This document shows positions 1 to 7,216 of a stretch of 64,000 bases of DNA, piece after piece. Both the position numbers and the translations under genes were made by a program. The stretch is from Oceanipulchritudo coccoides (GTDB taxonomy: Bacteria > Verrucomicrobiota > Verrucomicrobiia > Opitutales > Oceanipulchritudinaceae): the NCBI RefSeq assembly GCF_010500615.1, contig NZ_JAAGNX010000003.1, positions 558,001 through 622,000 on the forward strand, written 5' to 3'. The stretch's first letter is position 1. Every line of letters starts with the position of its first letter. The notes under the pieces are model-generated. The model was given only the letters and a program-made list of their open reading frames with translations, was not told where the DNA came from and did not search any database.

Positions 1-527
1 CCGACTATTTGAGGATGAATGGCCTTATTTCTACGTCGGACAATCCGCGAGAATTCTTGCAAACACCCTTTATCGACTGAAGGCCTCCACTTTAAGTTTA
101 ACACTCGTGGTAGAAACATCCATTTGCCAACGGGACTAAGTTTATCGAACTCCTTGATATCCGCACTGGCGAGCACAATCTGCGCGATCGAATTGATATA
201 GGCTTCAGCAGATGAAACCAACAAAATGTCAGCGACCAAGAAATCCGAAACTACTGAACCGAAAATTTCTTCTAATCCACCAATACCCTGAATCAGATCG
301 CAGGTTACATTTTCCCTTTCGGATGGGTCTTTGATTTTTTCACGCTTCGAAATTTCCTTCTCATGCAATTCCAGAAATTTTAACAACTCAGCGTAGGTTT
401 TGGTTCCGCGCTCAATTCTGTTCATTGCCTCAGCATAAAAAAGCCCGGGCAAATCCAAATTTAAGTCCATTTGGTTTTCAATAAAATCTTCTACAGGATC
501 AGATCCCTCTTGTCTGGTTGTCTTCAT
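1..527 (-). CDS. HEPN-like hypothetical protein (partial, runs off the left edge)
   Basis: Reading leftward from an ATG at 527 the frame stays open for about 175 codons to the window edge, so the C-terminus is missing. The N-terminal half is charged and helical. The visible C-terminal part contains an R-N-K-A-I-H-P segment, which matches the R-x4-H signature of HEPN ribonuclease or nucleotide-binding domains, with the polar residue usual after the Arg. HEPN proteins are common in abortive-infection and toxin-antitoxin systems, and the defence-like neighbourhood fits. The family call rests on this one motif and on helical composition, so a non-catalytic HEPN or an unrelated helical protein is possible. 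Confidence 0.5.
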   Translation of the reverse strand, partial: MKTTRQEGSDPVEDFIENQMDLNLDLPGLFYAEAMNRIERGTKTYAELLKFLELHEKEISKREKIKDPSERENVTCDLIQGIGGLEEIFGSVVSDFLVADILLVSSAEAYINSIAQIVLASADIKEFDKLSPVGKWMFLPRVLNLKWRPSVDKGCLQEFSRIVRRRNKAIHPQIV

Positions 528-606
528 TATAAAGTATTAGAGTTTGGGTTTAAGATCAGCAATAATAACAATGGCTAGGAGAATGACCGTATATTTTTTC
601 CTTGAA

Positions 607-638
607 AAAGCCTCTGGCGCATACACACCAGAGGCTTT
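607..638 (-). terminator. Rho-independent terminator, minus strand
   Basis: An 11-bp perfect stem (607-617 pairing with 628-638, built on AAAGCCTCTGG) encloses a 10-nt loop. On the minus strand the second arm runs into five T residues. It lies downstream of the minus-strand DUF3892 gene and would end that transcript before the HEPN-like gene. Confidence 0.6.
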
Positions 639-655
639 GGCTTTAGTCTAAACAT

Positions 656-706
656 AAAACGCCTTGGGGTTATCGGATCTCATCCATCCTTTTCCCAGGG
701 CGTTTT
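656..706. terminator. Long stem-loop overlapping the DUF3892 stop codon
   Basis: Positions 656-668 pair with 694-706 (AAAACGCC-TTGGG with CCCA-GGGCGTTTT, one G-T pair) around a 25-nt loop. The arms overlap the end of the minus-strand DUF3892 gene. Both strands end in T-rich arms, so it may terminate or protect transcripts from either side. The large loop makes it weaker than the neighbouring hairpin. Confidence 0.4.
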
Positions 707-953
707 AGCAATCTGGCAAATCGTCCAGATTGTTATTCCCCTTTCCATCAGGGTCTGTTCTGAGGTACCTATTATCCACAACGTGGATGTCGACCTCAGC
801 TAGTCCAACCTTCACAAAGTACGAATGCACATTGCCGTTAATATCGGCGATAACATTGCCTTTGGATCGCGGTGACCACCATTCGCCCTGATTTCCCAGA
901 TGAGTTATATCCCCATCGTTATCTTTTTTGACGCACCTAACTCTTCGTCTCAT
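705..953 (-). CDS. DUF3892 domain protein
   Basis: An 82-residue protein that covers the whole DUF3892 domain. Seen are a WSPRS block, a following V-I-A-D-I-N-G segment, a V-D-x-x-V-V-x-x-R-Y-L-R-T strand pair and the typical ending N-N-L-D-D-L-P-D-C. The molecular function of the family is unknown; members are small soluble proteins often found beside mobile elements. The ATG directly abuts the stop of the small upstream frame at 954-1099, suggesting co-transcription, and hairpins follow the stop codon. Confidence 0.85.
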   Translation of the reverse strand: MRRRVRCVKKDNDGDITHLGNQGEWWSPRSKGNVIADINGNVHSYFVKVGLAEVDIHVVDNRYLRTDPDGKGNNNLDDLPDC

Positions 954-1099
954 TTATCTCTTCCTTCGTTTACATTTATCAGGGGATTGCGTGAGTGCAG
1001 ATCCCGCTGCTGATTTTGCATCCTTGGATGCCCTTGGGTTCCTAAGAACCCTGGATGCGGCTGATGCCGCTTTTCTCGACGTTTTTCGTTTTTAGCCAT
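954..1099 (-). pseudogene. Small basic protein gene with an apparent 1-bp frameshift
   Basis: From the ATG at 1099 the frame reads M-A-K-N-E-K. After an A5 run near 1085 the plausible continuation lies one frame over: T-S-R-K-A-A-S-A-A-S-R-V-L-R-N-P then K-S-A-A-G-S-A-L-T-Q, ending at a TAA at 954-956. That continuation resembles a widespread family of small Lys/Ala-rich proteins. It has no start codon of its own after a preceding in-frame stop, and the total length (146 nt) is one base short of a whole number of codons. One missing A restores a protein of about 48 residues. Either a sequencing error in a homopolymer or a true frameshift. Confidence 0.45.
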
Positions 1100-1400
1100 G
1101 GAATTTTCCTTTGGTTAAGAACTTGACTTCCATTTGCTGTCTCCCGTAGACAACCGATGAAATTTCGAATTGGCGACCATGCTTAATGGATTGGATTAGG
1201 TCCCCATCGCAGCGGCGATAGCTGCATATAAAAGTTGCATTAAACACGTAGAGTTCACCGCAAATCCCATGCCAAACACGTGAACATTTGTATAACGCCT
1301 TAAGTGCCAAGAGGATGCGTGTATCACGCTCAAGAGAACCCTGGAATCGGATGTCACACTCTGTCGCACGTCGTGTCACACCGCCCCAGAGGATTGTCAC
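1092..1400 (-). CDS. Hypothetical protein, uncertain
   Basis: A 102-residue frame rich in Cys, Arg and hydrophobic residues. No family is recognised. Its stop codon overlaps the start of the next small gene (ATGGCTAA at 1092-1099), an arrangement seen in translationally coupled genes, and no other frame covers 1100-1456. Against it: no clear ribosome-binding site and unremarkable composition. It could equally be leader sequence downstream of the P-loop kinase operon. Confidence 0.3.
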   Translation of the reverse strand: MTILWGGVTRRATECDIRFQGSLERDTRILLALKALYKCSRVWHGICGELYVFNATFICSYRRCDGDLIQSIKHGRQFEISSVVYGRQQMEVKFLTKGKFHG

Positions 1401-1456
1401 AAGTGTGACACGGAACGTCCAAAGGTGAATCGGGCTACCTTCATACCAACCAATTT

Positions 1457-2056
1457 TTATCCACCCAACCAGCCACCAATTTTTTCAAGAATCAGGTCCT
1501 GGTTCTCGAAGGAATTTTCAAAGCAGTATAGGGGCGCGCCAGAAACAACTGAATAGGTGGCTGCAAGGTTCATTTGCAAAGATGTGTGCATATTCAAACT
1601 TTCAATGCCAGAAAGCGGTCTACCCTCAGACTTATCGATTATTCTCTCTGTAATAGTTTGAGAATAAGCGTATAAGCAACAGATCCGACTGAGTCTCAAC
1701 TGTTGGATAAACTCCGCGGAAAAAGGAATGATTCGAAATCCATAGTGCTCCAGTGTCACTGCATGTGAATCAATGATAACGTGACGGTAATTCCTAACGG
1801 AATCGACATCCTTTATCAACCACTGGTCAAGCTCACGGACATGGTATTCGAAAACCAGCGCACTAGATTTTTCTTTTAAGCTTTCCTGAGAAATTGACGC
1901 ACCACAGTCCTTTGATATCCTATCAGCGAGAAGATTGCCGTACTCATAAATTTTAATACCAGGAATTAAGCTCGCCAATTTATTGCAGAGTGTTGATTTA
2001 CCCGAAGCAGGAGCTCCGGTAAGATAAATTACTTCCCCTGCACCTGAATCACTCAT
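1457..2056 (-). CDS. P-loop kinase/ATPase, adenylate-kinase-like
   Basis: A 199-residue protein with a textbook Walker A motif, G-A-P-A-S-G-K-S-T, at residues ~15-23, preceded by a hydrophobic strand (V-I-Y-L-T). It is organised like small nucleoside or nucleotide kinases (AAA_33 / archaeal adenylate-kinase type). A hydrophobic H-V-I-I-D-S-H strand near residue ~92 may act as Walker B, and an R-I-I-D-x-S-E-G-R segment near ~140 resembles a lid. It is the last gene of the six-gene minus-strand operon and overlaps the preceding gene by 8 nt. The substrate is not predictable; a role in nucleotide modification or signalling fits the upstream deoxyribosyltransferase-like gene. Confidence 0.65.
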   Translation of the reverse strand: MSDSGAGEVIYLTGAPASGKSTLCNKLASLIPGIKIYEYGNLLADRISKDCGASISQESLKEKSSALVFEYHVRELDQWLIKDVDSVRNYRHVIIDSHAVTLEHYGFRIIPFSAEFIQQLRLSRICCLYAYSQTITERIIDKSEGRPLSGIESLNMHTSLQMNLAATYSVVSGAPLYCFENSFENQDLILEKIGGWLGG

Positions 2057-2603
2057 ACCTCATTGAAACGGCATACGGTTCTAGAAGCTTCGCCCGAAAT
2101 CCTACATTGCGAATAATTGGCGGAAACTCTGTTTGTGTTGATCCAGCTAGCGTGAGACATCCCTTATCAGTTTGTCCTTTCATATAAGCAGACGCAACTT
2201 TACCTGTGCTGGGACCAATCCCCACTGAGTAAGAGGATAAATCGATATCCAAATCACATGGCTCAATTTCATCAAGAACTAAGGCCCACTTAGATCCGGT
2301 GACTCGAATACCATCCGGAACAGGCAACCAATCAAAGCCATTGACAGAATAGTGTGTGGCCGGAGGTGCATTCTTTCTTACATGCCGCGAGTTAACGGGA
2401 TTCATAAAAAGATACAACTCTTCTTGGATTTCCTCCATTCGCTTTGCGAACGCCTGAACCTGCCTGATGGGATGGCATGCTGAACCTCCATATCCCCAGA
2501 AGGTCATTCCAGCGGTCTGATACTCCCTTTGCTTGCGCTCAATAATTTTGTCTAGTGGCTCACTGGCATGCTCGCCCACTTTCATAAATAAGATATTATT
2601 CAT
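2049..2603 (-). CDS. Conserved hypothetical protein (W-G-Y-G-G-S-x-C-H-P motif)
   Basis: A 184-residue soluble protein; I cannot name its family. The N-terminal third holds a striking F-W-G-Y-G-G-S-A-C-H-P block (residues ~35-46), whose invariant-looking Gly, Cys and His suggest a nucleotide- or metal-binding site. The rest is mixed alpha/beta without signal peptide or membrane segment. It overlaps the upstream methyltransferase-like gene by 8 nt and the downstream kinase by 8 nt, so the three products are almost certainly made together. Confidence 0.6.
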   Translation of the reverse strand: MNNILFMKVGEHASEPLDKIIERKQREYQTAGMTFWGYGGSACHPIRQVQAFAKRMEEIQEELYLFMNPVNSRHVRKNAPPATHYSVNGFDWLPVPDGIRVTGSKWALVLDEIEPCDLDIDLSSYSVGIGPSTGKVASAYMKGQTDKGCLTLAGSTQTEFPPIIRNVGFRAKLLEPYAVSMRYE

Positions 2604-3450
2604 TCGGATATTTAATTTTCATCTGGTTCCAATCATAATTCTCTAAAAAATAATTCCCTTGAGCAGGGTATGGGCAAGATTCCTCCCTTACGTATCTGAC
2701 CGCAAGGGCCTTACGACGGCCATAAAAATTTTTTATGCTCTTTTCGGATAAAATCCGACTTTTATATTCGCTCTGCTTTGAATGTATACCGGAGGCAAAA
2801 AAACTTCCTGATCTTAGCTTTGGCGCATCATCCAAGTGGTACTGAGAGAACTCAGGTTGAAAAGACTTTATCAAATACCCGCCTTCAATAAGCATTTTCT
2901 GAGTGGTGAATAGGACCTCTTGAGTCCAACAATAATCTTTATCATCACCGATTACAACGCAACCCAGTCCGGTACCAGGCTTCACTGCCTCCATGCCTCT
3001 TTTAACAAAGGCCAATACGCTCTTACCATCATTATGCTCACCATACGGAGGGTTTGTGTAGAACGCATCAAATCTTTGCCAATGCGCCTTTGGCAATGGA
3101 TCTGCTACATTGTACAGTTCAGCCTTAATCCGGTCACTTAGTCCATGCTCCTCAGCAAAGGTGTTTATCGAATTTACAATCCGTTCGTCAAAGTCTAAAA
3201 CTACAATCTCAGTCGGTCCTAAGGGCAAGGCACCATTGTGGTTGAGATGAATCATGGCTAATCCGACCCCATCACCATCACCAATAAAAACCGTCCGTTT
3301 GCCATCAAAGTTGGGCGAAACGAACAATAACTGATCCAGCATATCACCCACCTTCATATATATCTGGTCAAACTCGCGCAGGGCAGGCGGCCTATTAAGC
3401 ACAATATCGGAAATCAGATTGATCTGGGTTTTGGAGGCTATTTCATCCAT
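2596..3450 (-). CDS. BpsA-family / NPPY-type methyltransferase-like protein
   Basis: A 284-residue Rossmann-fold protein. It has a glycine-rich V-F-I-G-D-G-D-G-V-G-L cofactor loop near residue 55, an acidic strand-end V-V-L-D-F-D-E-R after it, and a T-N-P-P-Y-G motif near residue 130. The loop and layout match the family of branched-chain polyamine synthases (N4-bis(aminopropyl)spermidine synthase, BpsA). NPPY is also the catalytic motif of N6-adenine and other amino-group methyltransferases. The substrate could therefore be a polyamine, nucleic acid or a small nucleotide. It starts directly after the stop of the two-TM gene. Confidence 0.65.
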   Translation of the reverse strand: MDEIASKTQINLISDIVLNRPPALREFDQIYMKVGDMLDQLLFVSPNFDGKRTVFIGDGDGVGLAMIHLNHNGALPLGPTEIVVLDFDERIVNSINTFAEEHGLSDRIKAELYNVADPLPKAHWQRFDAFYTNPPYGEHNDGKSVLAFVKRGMEAVKPGTGLGCVVIGDDKDYCWTQEVLFTTQKMLIEGGYLIKSFQPEFSQYHLDDAPKLRSGSFFASGIHSKQSEYKSRILSEKSIKNFYGRRKALAVRYVREESCPYPAQGNYFLENYDWNQMKIKYPNE

Positions 3451-3837
3451 CTACAATTGGTTGATTAAATCCAAGAGCTTTGTTTTGGAATCGGGGAAAA
3501 GGTATCGTACTATAAGATAAACCATACCGGAAATCTCAGCGAACGATGAGACAATAAACGTGTTAGCAACCCATGGGCTAACATCAATAATATTAAACCC
3601 GATGAAAAAGAACCCGACATCTATTACGAACAGTTGTATCAACAAGAAGATGACCAAATACCCTGCGTATCGTTTTCTTAAATCCCTGTCCTGATCTTCT
3701 GTTTCCGACCAGGAGTCAAGGACCTGTTTTAGCTTCTCAAATTTTCTGTTCTCTTCACTGACAGCTAGAAATGAATCTAAATCATCACTACTGACATCGT
3801 CACCGATAGAAGAAATCAAGTCATTTGAGGACTTCAT
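3451..3837 (-). CDS. Two-TM membrane protein of a defence-type operon
   Basis: A 128-residue protein. An acidic N-terminal ~60 residues (S-S-D-D-L-D, then R-D-L-R-K-R-Y-A) is followed by two hydrophobic helices separated by a short W-V-A-N loop, and a V-R-Y-L-F-P exit. Small proteins with this R-K-R-Y-A / two-TM / Y-L-F-P layout recur in bacterial conflict islands, often next to ImmA/IrrE proteases, as here (from memory of the family, not tested). ATG at 3837 is preferred over an upstream TTG. It overlaps the protease gene by 17 nt. It could be the membrane effector of the operon. Confidence 0.6.
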   Translation of the reverse strand: MKSSNDLISSIGDDVSSDDLDSFLAVSEENRKFEKLKQVLDSWSETEDQDRDLRKRYAGYLVIFLLIQLFVIDVGFFFIGFNIIDVSPWVANTFIVSSFAEISGMVYLIVRYLFPDSKTKLLDLINQL

Positions 3838-4339
3838 CTTCAAGACCTAGGCGAGCAATTCGAATCGACATGGCGTCTTCAGAAACATTAAAGATTCTTG
3901 CCAAATCAGAAATGCTTTTAACATCCTTATAAAGAGCTGATACCTTGCTCTCGGGCATCAGCAATTCCGCAGCAAACTTGTTTGCTTCAATCTCTTTCGC
4001 TCGGACTGGACCCCCCTCTCCGTTCGACGAATCTCTAAAGAGATTAATGCTCGTGTCGACAAATTCATTTTGCTCGTCAAGATGCAAAAAGTAGTGCCCC
4101 AATTCATGAGCAATTGTAAATCTCTTCCTGTATGGAGGCTCATCCACATTTACAAGAATGAGCACCTCGTCATCTTTCTTGGAAATCATCCCTGAGATAT
4201 CATCCCGATAGAATTTCGCATTCTTCACGGAAATTCCATGTTCCCTCGCAACCTTGATAGGGTCGATGGGAATACCATCAGATTTTAGTGAGCTTAAAAT
4301 CTCAGAAAATTTAGAGTCACCTTGAGTTGTGATAGCCAT
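3821..4339 (-). CDS. ImmA/IrrE family zinc metallopeptidase
   Basis: A 172-residue protein. The core shows F-T-I-A-H-E-L-G-H-Y-F-L-H, the HExxH zinc site with the third-ligand helix I-E-A-N-K-F-A-A-E-L-L-M-P further on, as in ImmA/IrrE (PF06114). These proteases cleave repressors or partners to switch on mobile-element, DNA-damage or defence genes. ATG at 4339 has a good AGGCAGGA site upstream; a longer frame begins at 4378 but lacks one. It overlaps both neighbours, so its target is plausibly encoded in the same operon. Confidence 0.85.
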   Translation of the reverse strand: MAITTQGDSKFSEILSSLKSDGIPIDPIKVAREHGISVKNAKFYRDDISGMISKKDDEVLILVNVDEPPYRKRFTIAHELGHYFLHLDEQNEFVDTSINLFRDSSNGEGGPVRAKEIEANKFAAELLMPESKVSALYKDVKSISDLARIFNVSEDAMSIRIARLGLEDEVLK

Positions 4340-4712
4340 TTTCCTGCCTACTATGTAAAAATTCAAAAGCCTCTTCAAGGCTTTTCACACTCTTCCATCG
4401 AGGATGGTTTTTAAACACTTTGCTGAAAGTGTCTTCCTCTGACTCGTCAACTTGTACTACCATCCTCCCACTCGCCAACGCAGCACCCGCCTCGATGAGG
4501 GCTCCGTGAATATCAGCATTTGGCTCCCAATATAACAGAACTACGTCCGCCTGAGATGCCTCTGAAATGCAACGCTCAGCCAGTTCGGAAAAACACTTGG
4601 TTTGACCATCATCGGATTCATCAAGCCAAGAAGAAATAATCGGTTGACCCTCACTGCGTAATGACCGCCAGCGGGGCGCATGCCTAGTCTTAGATGCAAT
4701 GTAGACACTCAT
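4317..4712 (-). CDS. Nucleoside 2-deoxyribosyltransferase-like protein
   Basis: 131 residues from ATG 4712, starting M-S-V-Y-I-A-S-K and containing A-D-V-V-L-L-Y-W-E-P followed by G-A-L-I-E-A-G-A-A-L-A-S-G-R. That is the strand/Glu/helix pattern of the nucleoside 2-deoxyribosyltransferase fold, in which a Glu in the G-x-x-x-E-x-G region is catalytic. Such proteins cleave N-glycosidic bonds, and relatives act in NAD+ or nucleotide-based immunity. It is the first gene of the six-gene operon. An upstream GTG at 4778 would add 22 residues, but these do not look like part of the fold. Confidence 0.7.
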   Translation of the reverse strand: MSVYIASKTRHAPRWRSLRSEGQPIISSWLDESDDGQTKCFSELAERCISEASQADVVLLYWEPNADIHGALIEAGAALASGRMVVQVDESEEDTFSKVFKNHPRWKSVKSLEEAFEFLHSRQENGYHNSR

Positions 4713-4815
4713 ATTGGATAAGATAATACGTCTGGACCGTTTTCGCGAGTCAATCTGATCATCAATAAACTTATTCACCTATTCACATCCATTAACAAAA
4801 GTCAATTTAAATATG

Positions 4816-4829
4816 TGTACATATGTACA
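4816..4829. promoter_or_regulatory. 14-bp perfect palindrome upstream of the six-gene operon
   Basis: TGTACATATGTACA is perfectly self-complementary. It lies 37 bp before the GTG at 4778 and 104 bp before ATG 4712, in an AT-rich stretch with no gene. Position and symmetry suggest an operator for a dimeric repressor, possibly the target that ImmA/IrrE-type proteolysis relieves (inference). Confidence 0.5.
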
Positions 4830-4947
4830 TTAAATAATTTTTCATTCCACCACCAACCCCCCACCCCAAGCAGATTTGGAATCAAATTCATCCGTCTTAT
4901 CAGCAGCGACTTAGGCGCGAATCAATTCCGAGGCAAAAAAGGGGTGC

Positions 4948-5400
4948 TTAAAGCAACCCCGACTCGGCGAACGAGTAGTAACCCTGCGCATTGGGATCGT
5001 CTTCCCGGTTGCCCAGGATGATATGATCCAAGAGGTCAATCTGCACGGTCCCGCTCGCCTCCCGCAATTGCCGGGTTGCCCGTATATCCGCCTGACTGGG
5101 AGAGGGATCTCCTGAGGGATGGTTGTGGACGCACACAATCCCGGTAGCGCTTTGTAGGATTGCCGGACGGAATACCTCCCGTGGGTGCACCAGACTCGCC
5201 GTAGCCGTCCCCACGGTCACGAGAGTGCGACCAATGGGCTTATTTTTGCGATCCAGGGAAATGACCCAGAATTGCTCCTGGCTCATGTACTCTTCCAGAG
5301 CGTCTGTCATGTACTCGACGACCCGCGCAGGGCGGTCCAGAGGCTGTACTTCGCCGAGTTGAATAATGGTATACTGAATCTTCGCTTCGAGGATTTTCAT
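4948..5400 (-). CDS. RadC-like JAB domain protein
   Basis: 150 residues from ATG 5400. The metal-site motif V-H-N-H-P-S-G-D-P-x-P-S-x-A-D is complete, with an upstream Glu in the Y-M-S-Q-E-Q-F-W-V strand. This is the RadC/JAB (MPN+) deubiquitinase-like fold, without the usual N-terminal helix-hairpin-helix region of chromosomal RadC. Short RadC forms like this are typical of plasmids and integrative elements. The exact role in the element is unknown. The region upstream looks non-coding. Confidence 0.85.
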   Translation of the reverse strand: MKILEAKIQYTIIQLGEVQPLDRPARVVEYMTDALEEYMSQEQFWVISLDRKNKPIGRTLVTVGTATASLVHPREVFRPAILQSATGIVCVHNHPSGDPSPSQADIRATRQLREASGTVQIDLLDHIILGNREDDPNAQGYYSFAESGLL

Positions 5401-5631
5401 TGCTGTAAACCCTTTTGGGAAGGTTACGTTCCCTACCGTGTTGTAGAGGGTATCGCTCCGTTCCCGAAAGGGTGCCTCGGGCACAGCAATCGATAGTCAA
5501 GCGACGGGTCTGCCGAGGCAGCGGGAGCAACGAGGGGGAAAGACCCGCTATAGCGTATGTGGAGATGGCGCAGCCATACTACATTGACCGATTGCTAGAC
5601 TGAGAAAACCCGCATCGGAACAGCTGGACTT
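5401..5631. other. Intergenic region with small hairpins
   Basis: About 230 bp between the RadC-like and OB-fold genes. It contains CCC-GAAA-GGG (5463-5472) directly followed by GTGCC-TCG-GGCAC (5472-5484). In a transfer-module context such a spot could be a leader, replication origin or transfer origin. No gene is evident. Confidence 0.3.
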
Positions 5632-5931
5632 TTAATCCCCGTCTTTCCCATCGGGAATGCGGACAATACGAAAACACGCCGGGTCCACCAAAATCACGAG
5701 GTTCTCAGATTCCTTGAAGATCTCCCCACAAAATTCAACAATGACCCCCTCCCCTTCCGAAACTAAAAAGTCAGCCAATTCTGAGGAGACCATTTCCATG
5801 TGACAGGGAATCATCATTTCAATCACTTCTCCAAATCGCATCAAATCAGCCTGTACCGTAAACCGTAAGGCAGTCTCGGAAAAGACCGTCGCATTCTCTC
5901 TCAGGGGTCCGGAAATCCAACACTGGTTCAC
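5632..5931 (-). CDS. Small OB-fold, SSB-like protein
   Basis: 99 residues beginning (GTG) M-N-Q-C-W-I-S-G-P-L with a strand-rich pattern: L-R-F-T-V-Q-A, M-I-P-C-H, then V-I-V-E-F-C-G-E-I, consistent with a single OB-fold like short single-stranded-DNA-binding proteins. It lacks the acidic tail of chromosomal SSB. Its start GTG overlaps the TGA of the tiny gene upstream (GTGA), so it is translationally coupled. A role in DNA processing of the element is inferred from the company of RadC and a second OB-fold gene. Confidence 0.5.
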   Translation of the reverse strand: MNQCWISGPLRENATVFSETALRFTVQADLMRFGEVIEMMIPCHMEMVSSELADFLVSEGEGVIVEFCGEIFKESENLVILVDPACFRIVRIPDGKDGD

Positions 5932-6056
5932 GGCATCCCCCGTTTACTGGATATTTCTTCAATGATGTGATCCAATCGATGATTGATGTCTCTGAGCTCG
6001 CCTGTGAATTCACGCAGGGTGGAAATGAATTCTTCTAACTGGGTTCTATCTGCCAT
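5928..6056 (-). CDS. 42-residue helical protein
   Basis: A short frame from ATG 6056 encodes M-A-D-R-T-Q-L-E-E-F-I-S-T-L-R and continues with heptad-like I-N-H-R-L-D-H-I-I-E-E-I, a likely coiled coil. It ends in a TGA that overlaps the GTG start of the OB-fold gene. The overlap and the helical regularity support a real gene; function unknown. Confidence 0.5.
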   Translation of the reverse strand: MADRTQLEEFISTLREFTGELRDINHRLDHIIEEISSKRGMP

Positions 6057-6098
6057 GTCCTCTAGAACCCATTTCAACTACTTAAAAGTAGTGAACAA

Positions 6099-6686
6099 TC
6101 ACTTCGAGAAGAGGTGACCAATCAGCACAGCGAATTGTTTACCATCCGGGGTGAGGCCAAAAACAGGTTGGGTGGACTTGGTGCCACTTCCCTGAACGGT
6201 TAACAGTCCGCGTAATCGTAATTCCTTGAGGCTCCTAATAACGGCATTTAAACTGAGTGGATAGTGCTCGCGCATGGCCTTTTTCACCTGGGTCGCACTG
6301 ACACCAGTCGGATGCAAACTGAATAAATTCACAAACCGGCCAAACACGTGAAAGCGAGTTTTGCCGCGTAACAAATAACTGTAGGTCTCCCAGTTTACTT
6401 GCGGAAAATCGACCACGGGAGCATTGAGGAATCGGCGGTAAACTTCCCCCTCCTCAGTCCAGTAAACGACTCGTCCAATTGTTGAGCTTGAGTACAATTC
6501 CTCAAGCAATCCCTTTTCAAGAAACGTGTTGAGCAGTCGCCACAGGTCACGCAATTGTACTTTCGGGTTATCGTGGAACATTCGCTCCCTGAGTAAATTT
6601 GGCGTCATGGGAACACTGAGTTCCTTGACAACCGAAAGCTTTTGATGGCCCCGACCAATCCATTGAAACGTTTTATTATCAACCAC
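6099..6686 (-). CDS. Winged-helix protein, possible regulator
   Basis: 195 residues from a GTG. The N-terminal half (L-L-R-E-R-M-F-H-D-N-P then L-W-R-L-L-N-T-F-L-E-K-G-L) and the C-terminal half (S-A-T-Q-V-K-K-A-M then L-N-A-V-I-R-S-L-K-E-L-R-L-R-G-L-L) each read like a winged helix-turn-helix with its wing, so this is probably a tandem winged-helix protein. It is divergent from the gene at 6704. It could regulate the DNA-processing genes or bind element DNA ends. Confidence 0.5.
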   Translation of the reverse strand: MVDNKTFQWIGRGHQKLSVVKELSVPMTPNLLRERMFHDNPKVQLRDLWRLLNTFLEKGLLEELYSSSTIGRVVYWTEEGEVYRRFLNAPVVDFPQVNWETYSYLLRGKTRFHVFGRFVNLFSLHPTGVSATQVKKAMREHYPLSLNAVIRSLKELRLRGLLTVQGSGTKSTQPVFGLTPDGKQFAVLIGHLFSK

Positions 6687-6703
6687 CCGTGAGTAACAGC
6701 TGG

Positions 6704-7216
6704 ATGCGACTCAAGTACATGGCCAACAATCCCTACGAAAAAGAAAGAAATCGTATAGATTGTTCGACAAGCATAAGAATACTTAAGGTTTTGTTTTCAT
6801 TGATGAATACACAAAACCCGTTGGAGAACTGGGCGGACTCATCCATAGAGACGCTTTTGGGAGCGCGTAGTTCCGTCAACAAACTCAAAGTTAATCTGTG
6901 GGCTGGTGCTATCCGAGAACGCATCTCCATCCTTAATCGCAGTTTAGAGCAGTTACTTGAAGAGGAACTGGTCCTGGATAATCGGATCATTCAACTTGGC
7001 GGCCGACCATATGACACGGAACAAACCTACCAGATGCTCAAAAACTCTCTGCAAGGTTTACAGACCAGACGTATCAGCGAAGAGAAAGAATGCTGGAAGG
7101 ATATCGTTGTTGTTCTTCGTGACTTTATCGGAGCATTTGAAGCACATTCCCAATCACAGGCACGGGGTGAATTTTTAGGTGTTCATGGACGAACAACTCA
7201 AAAATACGTGCAATAA
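6704..7216 (+). CDS. Helical hypothetical protein upstream of the HerA-type ATPase
   Basis: About 170 residues, mostly helical with long charged stretches (R-E-R-I-S-I-L-N-R-S-L-E-Q-L-L-E-E-E-L) that suggest a coiled coil. No family recognised. The start is uncertain: GTG 6689, ATG 6704 and ATG 6719 are in frame and none has a clear ribosome-binding site. Its end overlaps the ATPase start by about 30 nt, so it is probably a partner of that ATPase. Confidence 0.5.
   Translation: MRLKYMANNPYEKERNRIDCSTSIRILKVLFSLMNTQNPLENWADSSIETLLGARSSVNKLKVNLWAGAIRERISILNRSLEQLLEEELVLDNRIIQLGGRPYDTEQTYQMLKNSLQGLQTRRISEEKECWKDIVVVLRDFIGAFEAHSQSQARGEFLGVHGRTTQKYVQ

Noticed and set aside
5185..5496. Plus-strand frame of 103 codons opposite the RadC-like gene
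   Set aside because: Antisense of a gene with an intact JAB motif; no family pattern.
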